Assembly (NCBI GenBank): GCA_022823365.1
Contig: JAJDXG010000016.1
Coordinates: forward strand, 1 to 64,000
Source of the DNA: Gemmatimonadota bacterium
GTDB taxonomy: Bacteria; Gemmatimonadota; Gemmatimonadetes; Longimicrobiales; Gaopeijiaceae
Reading direction: 5' to 3'
DNA length: 64,000 nt
Made by a program: the position numbers and the translations under genes. Of the stretch, positions 16,313 through 24,276 are shown piece after piece. Each line of letters begins with the position of its first letter. The first letter of the stretch is position 1. The notes beneath the pieces were generated by a model. It worked only from the letters and a program-made list of their open reading frames with translations, had not been told where the DNA came from and searched no databases.

Positions 16313-18288
16313 CGGCCGGCAGCCTCGTTGAGACGGGGCTCGCCAGGGCGGGCAAGGCGGCCTCCCAACGGGGGATTGCCGTGCCGCCCCTGCGTGGCAA
16401 GCTGCTCCGGCCGTGCACCGCTCTGGCGTTCGTGCCACCGGAACGGCGCGACCGTATCCCCGACCGCTTCTGGCTCGGCTGCCTGGCGGTACAGATGGCG
16501 CACGAGGCTTCGCTCCACCACGACGACGTCCTCGACGGCGGCATCAAGCGCCGGGACTCCTCTTCCCTGCTGGGGGCCAGGGGCGCGGGTGCCGCCCTCC
16601 TCACGGGGGACCTCTATCTGTCCGGAAGCTACCGGGTCGCGCTCATGACCCGGTCGGAGGAGTTTGTGGCCGAGTTCACCGAGGCCGTGGAGGCCACCGT
16701 GCAGGGTGAGCGGATGCAGGGGGAGGTGTCGGCGCGCGGGTGCCCGCTGGACGGGTACCTGGAAGTGGTGCGAGCCAAGAGCGGTGCGCTCTTCGGGGCG
16801 GCGGCGGGGCTGGCGAGCTGGGTGGTCGGGAACGCATCCATCCGACCGGCTCGACACCTCCGCGAACTCGGAATCGAACTGGGAGCGTTCTACCAGTTGG
16901 TCGACGACTTCCTGGACTACTGCCCCGCCGACGACACCGGGAAGCCCAAGCTGCAGGACTTCAGGAACCGGGTCTGGACCTCCGTGCTGGGCCACCGCGG
17001 ACCGCGGTGGTTCGACCGCACCCCGGAAGAGGCGGTGCGCGAGTTCTTCCTGCCGGGGAGCAACGGCACGGAACATGTCGCCGCCGGCCCCTCCATGGCG
17101 CACGAGGCCGCGGAGGACCTGCGCGCGCGCGGGTCTGAACTGGCGGGCAGGCTCCGGGCGGCACAGGCCGACCCGGCCCTCATCGACCTCATCGGCAAAT
17201 GGATCCGGCGCTGCGAGCGGGCTGTGCGGGATGGCATCGGACAGGTCGAGGCCGGACCCGTCGGGGCTAACGGGTCCCGGCCTCCGGCCCCCGCCGGCGA
17301 TCTGCGCGCGACAGGCGCGTCCACCACCTCGTCCTCCTTCAAGACCGTCGCCTCCATCGCGGCCCGCGCCCAGGCTCTGGGGCCCCGGCCGGCGTGGGGA
17401 CGCTATTTCGCCCGGCACAGCCGCAGCTTTTCCTTCGCCGCCCGCCTCTTCCCGCCGGAGGACCGCAGGCGAGTGCGCGAGATCTACGCGTGGTGCCGGT
17501 TCACCGACGACCTGGTCGACGAGTCTTCAGCACCGGGCGTCGAGCTGCATCGAGTGCTGGACGGCTGGGCCGCGATCTGCCGGGCGGCCTACGAAGGGGA
17601 GGCGACCGGGATCCCGCTCGCCGACGCGGTCATGGGGGAGATGGCAAGCCGGCGCATCCCCTTCGCTCTCGCCTCCGAACTCATCGAGGGAGTGCGCATG
17701 GACGTCGAGCCGCGCCTCTACCGGACCATGGACGATCTGCGGCGCTACACCCACCGGGTCGCCTCCGTGGTGGGCGCCTGGCTGACCTACGCGTCCGGGG
17801 TGCGGGACGGCTGGGTGATCGAGCGCGCACACGCCCTCGGGCACGCGATGCAGCTCACCAACATCATCCGCGATGTCGGAGAGGACCTCCGCCGCGGGCG
17901 GCTCTATCTCCCCGCCGACCGCATGGCGGCCCACGGCGTGAGCCGGGAGGCGCTCCTCGACGTGCGGGCGCGGGCGCGGAACGGAGGGGGCGTGGGAGCC
18001 GCCTACTCCGGGTTGCTCGAGGAACTCATGGGCATCGCCGACGCCGCTTATGCGGACGCCTACGAAGCCATGCCCCACCTGCCGGCTCCCTTTCAGCGCA
18101 CGGTGGCCGTGGCCGCGCAGGTCTACCAGGGCATCCACGACCGGGTGCGGGCCAACGGGTACGACAATCTGAACCGGCGCGCGCATACCTCCCTGCCGGC
18201 CAAGGTCGTGCTCGCTCGCCGGGGCTACGGGCGGCTGCGGGCCCCAAGGCGGCGGCGCGTCGAACGGCGCCCCGCTACGCCGTGGTAG
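16288..18288 (+). CDS. Fused geranylgeranyl diphosphate synthase - phytoene synthase
   Basis: One continuous frame of about 666 residues carries two enzymes. The N-terminal prenyltransferase (about 1-330) has GKLLRP, the first Asp-rich motif D79DxxD83 (HHDDVLDGG) and the second D206DxxD210 (QLVDDFLDY). A Pro/Ala/Gly/Ser linker follows (about 325-360). The C-terminal squalene/phytoene synthase (about 370-640) has D407DxxD411 (FTDDLVDE), MQLTNIIRDVGEDLRRGR with D529-D533, and LYLPADRM. Together they would turn IPP/DMAPP or FPP into GGPP and then phytoene. The GTG at 16288 follows AAGGGAGGG and overlaps the CruF gene by 25 bases. No stop or plausible second start separates the domains. Confidence 0.87.
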   Translation: MGGARGTLAAGSLVETGLARAGKAASQRGIAVPPLRGKLLRPCTALAFVPPERRDRIPDRFWLGCLAVQMAHEASLHHDDVLDGGIKRRDSSSLLGARGAGAALLTGDLYLSGSYRVALMTRSEEFVAEFTEAVEATVQGERMQGEVSARGCPLDGYLEVVRAKSGALFGAAAGLASWVVGNASIRPARHLRELGIELGAFYQLVDDFLDYCPADDTGKPKLQDFRNRVWTSVLGHRGPRWFDRTPEEAVREFFLPGSNGTEHVAAGPSMAHEAAEDLRARGSELAGRLRAAQADPALIDLIGKWIRRCERAVRDGIGQVEAGPVGANGSRPPAPAGDLRATGASTTSSSFKTVASIAARAQALGPRPAWGRYFARHSRSFSFAARLFPPEDRRRVREIYAWCRFTDDLVDESSAPGVELHRVLDGWAAICRAAYEGEATGIPLADAVMGEMASRRIPFALASELIEGVRMDVEPRLYRTMDDLRRYTHRVASVVGAWLTYASGVRDGWVIERAHALGHAMQLTNIIRDVGEDLRRGRLYLPADRMAAHGVSREALLDVRARARNGGGVGAAYSGLLEELMGIADAAYADAYEAMPHLPAPFQRTVAVAAQVYQGIHDRVRANGYDNLNRRAHTSLPAKVVLARRGYGRLRAPRRRRVERRPATPW

Positions 18289-18296
18289 CGCACTCG

Positions 18297-19883
18297 ATGG
18301 CTTCCGGCTCGGTCTCGCCCACCAATGGCCCGGCCCGACATGCGTCGTCGGACGACCCCCGCCGGGGCAGGCCGCTCCGCGCCGTCGTAATCGGGAGCGG
18401 CTTCGGAGGTCTGGCCACGGCCATCCGCCTCCAGGCCGCCGGCGTGTCCACCACGCTGGTCGAGCAACGCGCGCAACTGGGCGGACGGGCGGGCCAGCTG
18501 CGGAGGGACGGATACGTGTTCGACACCGGACCGAGCCTGATCACGGCTCCCGCGATTCTCGAGGAAGTGTTCGCAGCGGCCGGACGGCGCCTCGCCGACT
18601 ACCTCTCCCTCGTCCCTCTCGACCCCTTCTATCGGGTCTGGTTTCACGACGGCACCTGGCTCGACTACACCTCGGACACCGAGCGCATGAAGGCGTCGAT
18701 GGCAAAGTACTACCCCGGCGACGCGGCGCGTCTCGAGGACTTCTTCGCCGATCTGCGGCCCATCCATGACGCCGTCATCACCGAGGGACTGGGTGCCCGT
18801 CCATTCGACACCCTTGGCGCCATGGTCCGGTTCGCGCCCCGGGTGGCCCGCCTGGAGGCCTGGAGGCCGGTCGCCCGCTCCGTGGCGCGCCATTTTCACA
18901 ACTGGCGACACCGTTTCCTGTACTCGTTTCATCCCCTTTTCCTCGGAGGCAATCCGTTCCGCGCCCCCTCCATCTTCCTCATGATCCCGTACCTGGAGAA
19001 GGAAGGCGGCGTCTGGTACGCCCGCGGGGGGATGTACAGCCTGGTCACCGCGATGGAGACCGTCTTCCGCGAGATCGGCGGCGTCGTGTACACGCAAACG
19101 CCGGCGGTGCGCGTGGAGGTGCGGGGACGGCAGGTGACGGGCGTCAGCGTCGCGGGAGCGGGTGCTCGCGCCGAATCCCGGCCCTTCCTCCCCGCCGACA
19201 TCGTCGTGAGCAACGCCGATGTCGGACACACCTACGGGCGGCTGCTCCGCCATGTGCCCCGCCGCCGCTGGACCGACCAGCGTCTCGCGCGCGTTCATCA
19301 GTCGATGAGCTGCTTCCTTCTCTATCTGGGCGTCCGCAGGCGATATCCCCGGCTCACCCACCACACCATCATCGTCGGGCCCCGGTACGAGGGCCTCGTG
19401 CGCGACATCTTCGACAGGAAGACGTTGGCCGGGGACTTCAGCATGTACGTGCACACGCCCTCCCGGACCGACCCCTCCATGGCGCCCCCGGGATGCGAGA
19501 GCATGTATGTCCTGGTGCCGGTTCCGAACGCGGCCTCCGGCATCGACTGGAAGACGGAGGCGCCACGCATGACGCTTCGCATTCTCGACGCCCTCGAAGC
19601 CTGGGGGCTCGATGGGCTGAGCGGCGCCCTGGAGGTACGCGAGGTCTTCACCCCCGATGACTTCGCGAGCCAGTTCGGCGCGACCCTCGGCAACGCCTTC
19701 GGGATCGAGCCCCGGCTGACCCAGACGGCGTGGTTCCGGCCGCACAACCGGAGCGAAGAGGTCGGCGGGCTCTATCTCGCCGGAGCGGGAACCCACCCCG
19801 GTGCGGGCGTGCCGGGCGTGGTGCTCTCGGCCGCGGCCACATGCCACGCCATCGCGAAGGATTTCGGGTTCGGAGAGGCTTGA
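18297..19883 (+). CDS. crtI: Phytoene desaturase (CrtI family)
   Basis: A 528-residue FAD-dependent desaturase that turns phytoene into lycopene or a near relative. The dinucleotide motif is AVVIGSGFGGLATAIRLQAA, with GGRAGQLRRDGYVFDTGPSL after it and the closing LYLAGAGTHPGAGVPGVVLS typical of CrtI. The ATG at 18297 lies 8 bases after the phytoene synthase stop; the ribosome site is weak, suggesting coupling. A longer frame upstream simply shadows the fusion gene. It ends 9 bases before the oppositely directed glycosyltransferase. Whether it makes three- or four-step products cannot be read from sequence. Confidence 0.93.
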   Translation: MASGSVSPTNGPARHASSDDPRRGRPLRAVVIGSGFGGLATAIRLQAAGVSTTLVEQRAQLGGRAGQLRRDGYVFDTGPSLITAPAILEEVFAAAGRRLADYLSLVPLDPFYRVWFHDGTWLDYTSDTERMKASMAKYYPGDAARLEDFFADLRPIHDAVITEGLGARPFDTLGAMVRFAPRVARLEAWRPVARSVARHFHNWRHRFLYSFHPLFLGGNPFRAPSIFLMIPYLEKEGGVWYARGGMYSLVTAMETVFREIGGVVYTQTPAVRVEVRGRQVTGVSVAGAGARAESRPFLPADIVVSNADVGHTYGRLLRHVPRRRWTDQRLARVHQSMSCFLLYLGVRRRYPRLTHHTIIVGPRYEGLVRDIFDRKTLAGDFSMYVHTPSRTDPSMAPPGCESMYVLVPVPNAASGIDWKTEAPRMTLRILDALEAWGLDGLSGALEVREVFTPDDFASQFGATLGNAFGIEPRLTQTAWFRPHNRSEEVGGLYLAGAGTHPGAGVPGVVLSAAATCHAIAKDFGFGEA

Positions 19884-19892
19884 TCCGCGTCC

Positions 19893-21014
19893 TCAGGACA
19901 GGGGTTCGCCCGAGGAGGCCGAGATGAGAAAGCGCTCCACCGCGATGCTGGTTGCGTCCCACGACAGCGACTCGGCGTAGGCACGCGCGCGCGCTCCGAG
20001 TTGCCCGCGAAGTTCCCCGTCCGTGACCAGCCTCCTGATCGCCCCTGCCAGGGCTTCGACGTCGCCGTGAGGCACGAGCAAACCGGTCTGTCCGTCCAGC
20101 ACCGCCTCGCGCAGCCCGGGGGCGTCACTCGCGACCGAGGGGGTGCCGCAGGCGCCGGCCTCGAGCACGGTGATCCCCCAGCCCTCCTTGGGAGACGTGA
20201 GCCCGTGCACCCACGAAGTGCGCATCAGATCGATCTTCGTCCGGTCGTCCACGAATCCGAGGAAGATGACCCGATCCTCCACGCCCAGCTCCCCTGCCAG
20301 CCGCTCCAGTTCCGGGCGGGCGTCGCCCGCGCCGGCCACCTTCAATTCTACGCGCAGCCCCTGCCGCGCGAGCTTCGCCACCGCGCGCACCAGCAGATCG
20401 ACGCCCTTGTAGCGCTTGAGGCGTCCCAGGTACAGCAGAGAAGGGGCGGGCGTCCTGCGGCCCTCCGGGTGCGGCGCGTAGTGCGCGGTGTCGACGCCGA
20501 CCGGAATGACCTCCATGGGAGCCCGCAGTCCTCGTCGGGTCAGGTCGTCGCGCGTGCTCCGCGAAACCGCGATGGTGGGCCGGCCGCGATACACCACCGG
20601 GAGCGGCCGCTCCAAGAGCCAGGTCGCCGCCGCGAGGGGGAAGGAGGCTTCACGGAAGGCGGTCAGCCCGAACAGGTGGTGCACGAGGGGCACGACCGGG
20701 GCCGACGCCCACCACGGAGAGAAGAGGGGTACCTTGTTGAGGTTGTCCACCACCACGTCCCAGCGTTCTCGCCGCAGGTGGCGCAGGTAGTACCAGGGCG
20801 CGGCAATCGAGAAGGTGTAGCGTCCGCCGGTCCTGTGAACCTCGATGCCGTCCAGCCGCACGCGGGGCTCGCACTCCTCGAAGCCCGAGGCAAGCAGCGC
20901 GACCTCGTAGCCCCTTCCGGCCAGACGGCCGAAGACCTGGTGGACGTGCTCCTCGGCGCCCCCGGCCTGCGGGTTTTCCCGGTCCTGCCAGTTCAGGACG
21001 AGGATTCGCCGCAC
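19893..21014 (-). CDS. Glycosyltransferase family 4 protein
   Basis: A 373-residue GT-B fold enzyme. The N-terminal half begins RILVLNWQDRENPQAGGAEE, the usual GT4 glycine-rich entry; the C-terminal half has LLYLGRLKRYKGVDLLVRAV and the donor-binding E-x7-E motif (SPKEGWGITVLEAGACGTPS). It transfers a sugar from a nucleotide donor. Lying tail-to-tail with crtI and near cruF, it is a candidate for glycosylating the hydroxylated carotenoid, though CruG enzymes are usually GT2, so this is only a guess. The GTG at 21014 is chosen as the family start; the frame continues upstream without support. It is last in a minus-strand operon. Confidence 0.83.
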   Translation of the reverse strand: MRRILVLNWQDRENPQAGGAEEHVHQVFGRLAGRGYEVALLASGFEECEPRVRLDGIEVHRTGGRYTFSIAAPWYYLRHLRRERWDVVVDNLNKVPLFSPWWASAPVVPLVHHLFGLTAFREASFPLAAATWLLERPLPVVYRGRPTIAVSRSTRDDLTRRGLRAPMEVIPVGVDTAHYAPHPEGRRTPAPSLLYLGRLKRYKGVDLLVRAVAKLARQGLRVELKVAGAGDARPELERLAGELGVEDRVIFLGFVDDRTKIDLMRTSWVHGLTSPKEGWGITVLEAGACGTPSVASDAPGLREAVLDGQTGLLVPHGDVEALAGAIRRLVTDGELRGQLGARARAYAESLSWDATSIAVERFLISASSGEPLS

Positions 21015-21061
21015 GGGCTCACGCCGGCCGCGCGTGGGCGATCGAGTGGGCCACGCGACGG

Positions 21062-21946
21062 CTAGCGGCGCCGTCCGAGCCGCGCAGCGACGCGGGGGTC
21101 TTCCTTCCAGTTGACGGCCGTGGTCTCCAGCTGCACGGTCACGTGCCGGATGTTGAACTCCTCCCTGGCGATGGTCCGGATGCGGTCGAGCAGGGAGTCC
21201 ATCTCCGCCCGGCGCTCCGGGTCGACCAGGACATGGGCGGCGAGGGCGTCGCTTCCCGGGGTCTGCGTCCAGACGTGCACGTCGTGCATCAGGGTCACCC
21301 CGGGCAGGTCCTCGATCCGGCGGCAGAGGCGGTCGACGTCGATGTGTTCCGGCGTGCCCCCGCGCAGCACGTGAACGACGTGGGCCAGCAGGCGCCAGGT
21401 GTTCACGAGCGCCAGGACGGCGATCAGGGCCGCGCCCGCGAGATCCGCGGCCTGCCATCCGAACATCTGGATGGTCAGGCCCGCCAGGACCGCGGCCGCC
21501 GGACCCATGACGCTCGGGAGGGTCTGCTCCCGGGCGTGCGCGGCGCCCCCGTGCTTCTGCGCGGGCTGCCTCAGCATGAGCATGATGATGAAATGCACCG
21601 CCAGCCCGATCACCGCGACACCCAGCAGGAGTCCGCCGTCGACATCGGAGACCTCGCCGAACCGGCCCCAGGCTTCGAGCAGAATCCACGCCGCGACCGC
21701 CCATAGCACGAGCGCGTTGGCCAGGGAGGCAACGATATCGGCGCGCTGGTAGCCGAAGGTGCGCCGCACCGCGCCGGCGGGCGCGTCCGATCCGGCCGCC
21801 AGCAGCGCCGGTGCCAGGGCCACGCCCAGGGTCAGGCCGTATCCGGCGTCGGCGAGAAGCGCCAGGCTGCCGGACACGATCCCCCCCGCCACCCTGGCAA
21901 TGGTCACGGCGACGACGAGGGCAAGCGAAATGCGCAGGCTGGTCAT
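21062..21946 (-). CDS. CDF-like membrane protein with metal-site residues replaced
   Basis: A 294-residue protein of the cation diffusion facilitator fold: six helices in about 1-200 and a cytoplasmic C-terminal domain with HDVHVWTQTPGSDALAAHVL. In zinc exporters helix 2 reads HxxxD after SLALLADAG; here the positions are Y36 and L40 (DAGYGLTLG). Helix 5 normally has HxxxD as well; here they are S145 and P149 (LPSVMGPAAA). All four usual transport ligands are therefore gone, while the framework (TFGYQRADIVASLANAL) is intact. It may carry something else or serve as a sensor. It lies 47 bases ahead of the glycosyltransferase gene and 55 after the S9 gene. Confidence 0.8.
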   Translation of the reverse strand: MTSLRISLALVVAVTIARVAGGIVSGSLALLADAGYGLTLGVALAPALLAAGSDAPAGAVRRTFGYQRADIVASLANALVLWAVAAWILLEAWGRFGEVSDVDGGLLLGVAVIGLAVHFIIMLMLRQPAQKHGGAAHAREQTLPSVMGPAAAVLAGLTIQMFGWQAADLAGAALIAVLALVNTWRLLAHVVHVLRGGTPEHIDVDRLCRRIEDLPGVTLMHDVHVWTQTPGSDALAAHVLVDPERRAEMDSLLDRIRTIAREEFNIRHVTVQLETTAVNWKEDPRVAARLGRRR

Positions 21947-22001
21947 GGAGTCGGTCCGGTGTGTGCAGTGAAACGGGTTTGCGGAGCGTGCCGGCAGGTC
22001 T

Positions 22002-24059
22002 TCAACTGGCTCTCGGGGTCGCCCGGTACTTGTCGAACCAGGCCACGATGTTGGCGATCTTGGCCATGAGCTGGCTGGGTCGCCGACTCATGTCGTGGGA
22101 GGCCCCGGGCAGCCGGATCACCGCCGTGTCGATCTCGCGCATCTTCAGGGCGTGGAAGAGCTGGTACGACTCCGACAGCGGCGTGCGCAGGTCCTCCTCG
22201 CCTGTAATGATCAGCGTCGGGGTGTCGATTTCGCCGGCCAGGGACAGTGGAGAGAATTCCCAGTAAGGATCCGGGTTCTCCCAGGGCAGGCCGTCATAGC
22301 GGCTGAAGTAGTAGCCGTACCAGTTGTCCGCGGTGAGCGTCTTGCTGATCCAGTTGATGACCGGCTTCTGCGCCACGGCGGCGCGGAATCGATCGGTCTT
22401 GCCGACGATCCACGCGGTCATGATCCCGCCCGCGCTGCCCCCGGTGACGAAGAGGTTGTTCTCGTCGATGTACCCCCTTTCGATCACCGCGTCGACGCCG
22501 GAGATGATGTCGTCGTAGTCCTGGCCGGGATAGTTGTGGTAGAGCAGGTCCGCGAACTCCTCGCCGTAGCTGGTGCTGCCTCTGGGATTGGGGTAGAGGA
22601 CGACGTACCCCGCGGCGGCGAGGAGCTGCATCTCGGCCGAGAAGCGGTCGCCGTAGTTGGAGACCGGACCGCCGTGGATCTCGACGATCAACGGATGGCG
22701 CCGCGCCGGGTCGAAGTCCGGCGGCTTGACGATCCAGCCCTGGATCGGCCGGCCGTCGAACGACGATTCCCACCAGATCTCCTCCACTGCCCCCAGGGTG
22801 CGGTTTGCGAGCAGGTCGTCGTTGAGCGCGGTGATGCGCCGCGGTCCGTCGTCGCCGCGAAGGCGCACGGCCACCTCGCCGGGCATGTCGGGGCGAGTCT
22901 GGTTGAGCGCGATGCTGCCGTCCCCCGCGACCGAGAACGAGCCTCCCCCGTAGGGCCGGCCGTACGAAGTGCCGCCCAGGTCCTCCGCCAGCACTTCGAT
23001 CTCACCGTCCAGCGTCACGAACCCGACCTTGGAGTTGCCCTCGTCGTCGTACTGGAAGTAGAGGCCGCTGCCGTCCGACGCCCACACCGGGTTCGCGACG
23101 CTGCGGTCAAGGCCGGCGGTCAGGACGCGCCCGCCGCTGCCGTCCAGGTTCATGACCTGCAGCCGGCGCACCTGGTAGGTGCGCGTGCGGTCCTCGTAGC
23201 CGACGAAGGCGACCCGCCGCCCGTCCGGGGACACCGCCGGGCTCTGGTCGGGGCCGGAACGATCGGTCAGGGCGCGGATCTCCCCGCCCGCAACCGGCGC
23301 GATGTACAGCTCGGAGTTCCGGTAGTCGAGCACCCAGTCCGGGTTGCGGTTGGACGAGAACACGAGGCTCTGGCCGTCGGGCGTCCAGGCGGGCGCGCTT
23401 GAGTGCTGGAAGTCGCCCGTGGTCACCTGGACGGGGGTGCCGCCCTCCGCCGGGATGACGAACAAGTGGTTGTATCCGAAGTCCAGGTAGCCGACCCCGT
23501 CCTGCCGGTTCTTGAAGCGGTCCTCCATGATGGGCGGGGCCGCCCACTCGGCCCCCTCGGGCGGGCGCGGCGGCGCCACCAGGCTGGGCGCCGGGTAGGG
23601 CACCAGCATGTTGAAGGCGATTCGGCGGCCATCGGGCGACCAGCGGATGCCGCCCGGCGACTCGGTCAGCTGGGTCAGGGTGGCGGTCTCGCCCGTGTCC
23701 ATCCAGCGCAGGTGGATCTGTCCACCCGCCGTGTAGGCGAGCCGGGTGCCGTCCGGCGACCAGCGCGGCGACCCTCCCTCGCCCAGGCGCCGGTGCCCGG
23801 ACCCGTCCACGTCCACGATCCACAGCTCCGACCGGCGCCGGTCGCGCATGATGTCCATCGAGTTGCGCACGTAGACGACCTGGCTGCCATCCGGGGAGAT
23901 CCGCGGATCGGCCGCGAACTCGAGCGCAAAGACATCCATGGGCTCGAAGTGGCTCTGGGCGGCCGCCGGCTGGGCCGCGGCCAGGGCGGCCAGAAGGGCG
24001 GCGGCGAACGTGGCTCCCGCCAGCGGCGGGGTTGTCAGGCGGCGATTCTTCTCATCCAT
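22002..24059 (-). CDS. Exported S9 family peptidase (acylaminoacyl/prolyl oligopeptidase-like)
   Basis: A 685-residue secreted serine peptidase. A signal peptide (LAGATFAAALLAALAAAQPAA) precedes a TolB/WD40-like propeller with repeats such as PRWSPDGTRLAYTAGG and IRWSPDGRRIAFN. The alpha/beta-hydrolase domain has triad S542 in GGSAGG, D623 in GEEDLRTP and H655 in GASHDMS. The oxyanion segment is VEIHGGP. The ATG at 24059 is chosen because it begins a normal signal peptide; the frame runs on to 24287 into the divergent promoter. First gene of the S9-CDF-GT4 operon, divergent from the TolB/CehA fusion. Confidence 0.9.
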   Translation of the reverse strand: MDEKNRRLTTPPLAGATFAAALLAALAAAQPAAAQSHFEPMDVFALEFAADPRISPDGSQVVYVRNSMDIMRDRRRSELWIVDVDGSGHRRLGEGGSPRWSPDGTRLAYTAGGQIHLRWMDTGETATLTQLTESPGGIRWSPDGRRIAFNMLVPYPAPSLVAPPRPPEGAEWAAPPIMEDRFKNRQDGVGYLDFGYNHLFVIPAEGGTPVQVTTGDFQHSSAPAWTPDGQSLVFSSNRNPDWVLDYRNSELYIAPVAGGEIRALTDRSGPDQSPAVSPDGRRVAFVGYEDRTRTYQVRRLQVMNLDGSGGRVLTAGLDRSVANPVWASDGSGLYFQYDDEGNSKVGFVTLDGEIEVLAEDLGGTSYGRPYGGGSFSVAGDGSIALNQTRPDMPGEVAVRLRGDDGPRRITALNDDLLANRTLGAVEEIWWESSFDGRPIQGWIVKPPDFDPARRHPLIVEIHGGPVSNYGDRFSAEMQLLAAAGYVVLYPNPRGSTSYGEEFADLLYHNYPGQDYDDIISGVDAVIERGYIDENNLFVTGGSAGGIMTAWIVGKTDRFRAAVAQKPVINWISKTLTADNWYGYYFSRYDGLPWENPDPYWEFSPLSLAGEIDTPTLIITGEEDLRTPLSESYQLFHALKMREIDTAVIRLPGASHDMSRRPSQLMAKIANIVAWFDKYRATPRAS

Positions 24060-24276
24060 CGGCTTGCTCGCGGAATTCAGTTGACGTACGAAGTCCTGCG
24101 CAAACTCCACCGGACAGGCGCGGACGGCAACCGGTCTCCTTCGTTTTCGCGCCCACCGCGCTGCCCGCCCCCCGAACCGGCTGCACTGCCCCGGGGACCC
24201 GACGGCCGGTTCGTCACACGGGTACCGGACGCCTATCCTGCATTCATTGTCGTCCATTCCCAATGGAGATCGACCG

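Noticed and set aside
16288..18288. The possibility that GGPP synthase and phytoene synthase are two overlapping genes
   Set aside because: There is no stop codon between the domains, no in-frame ATG near the phytoene synthase start and no ribosome site in the linker.
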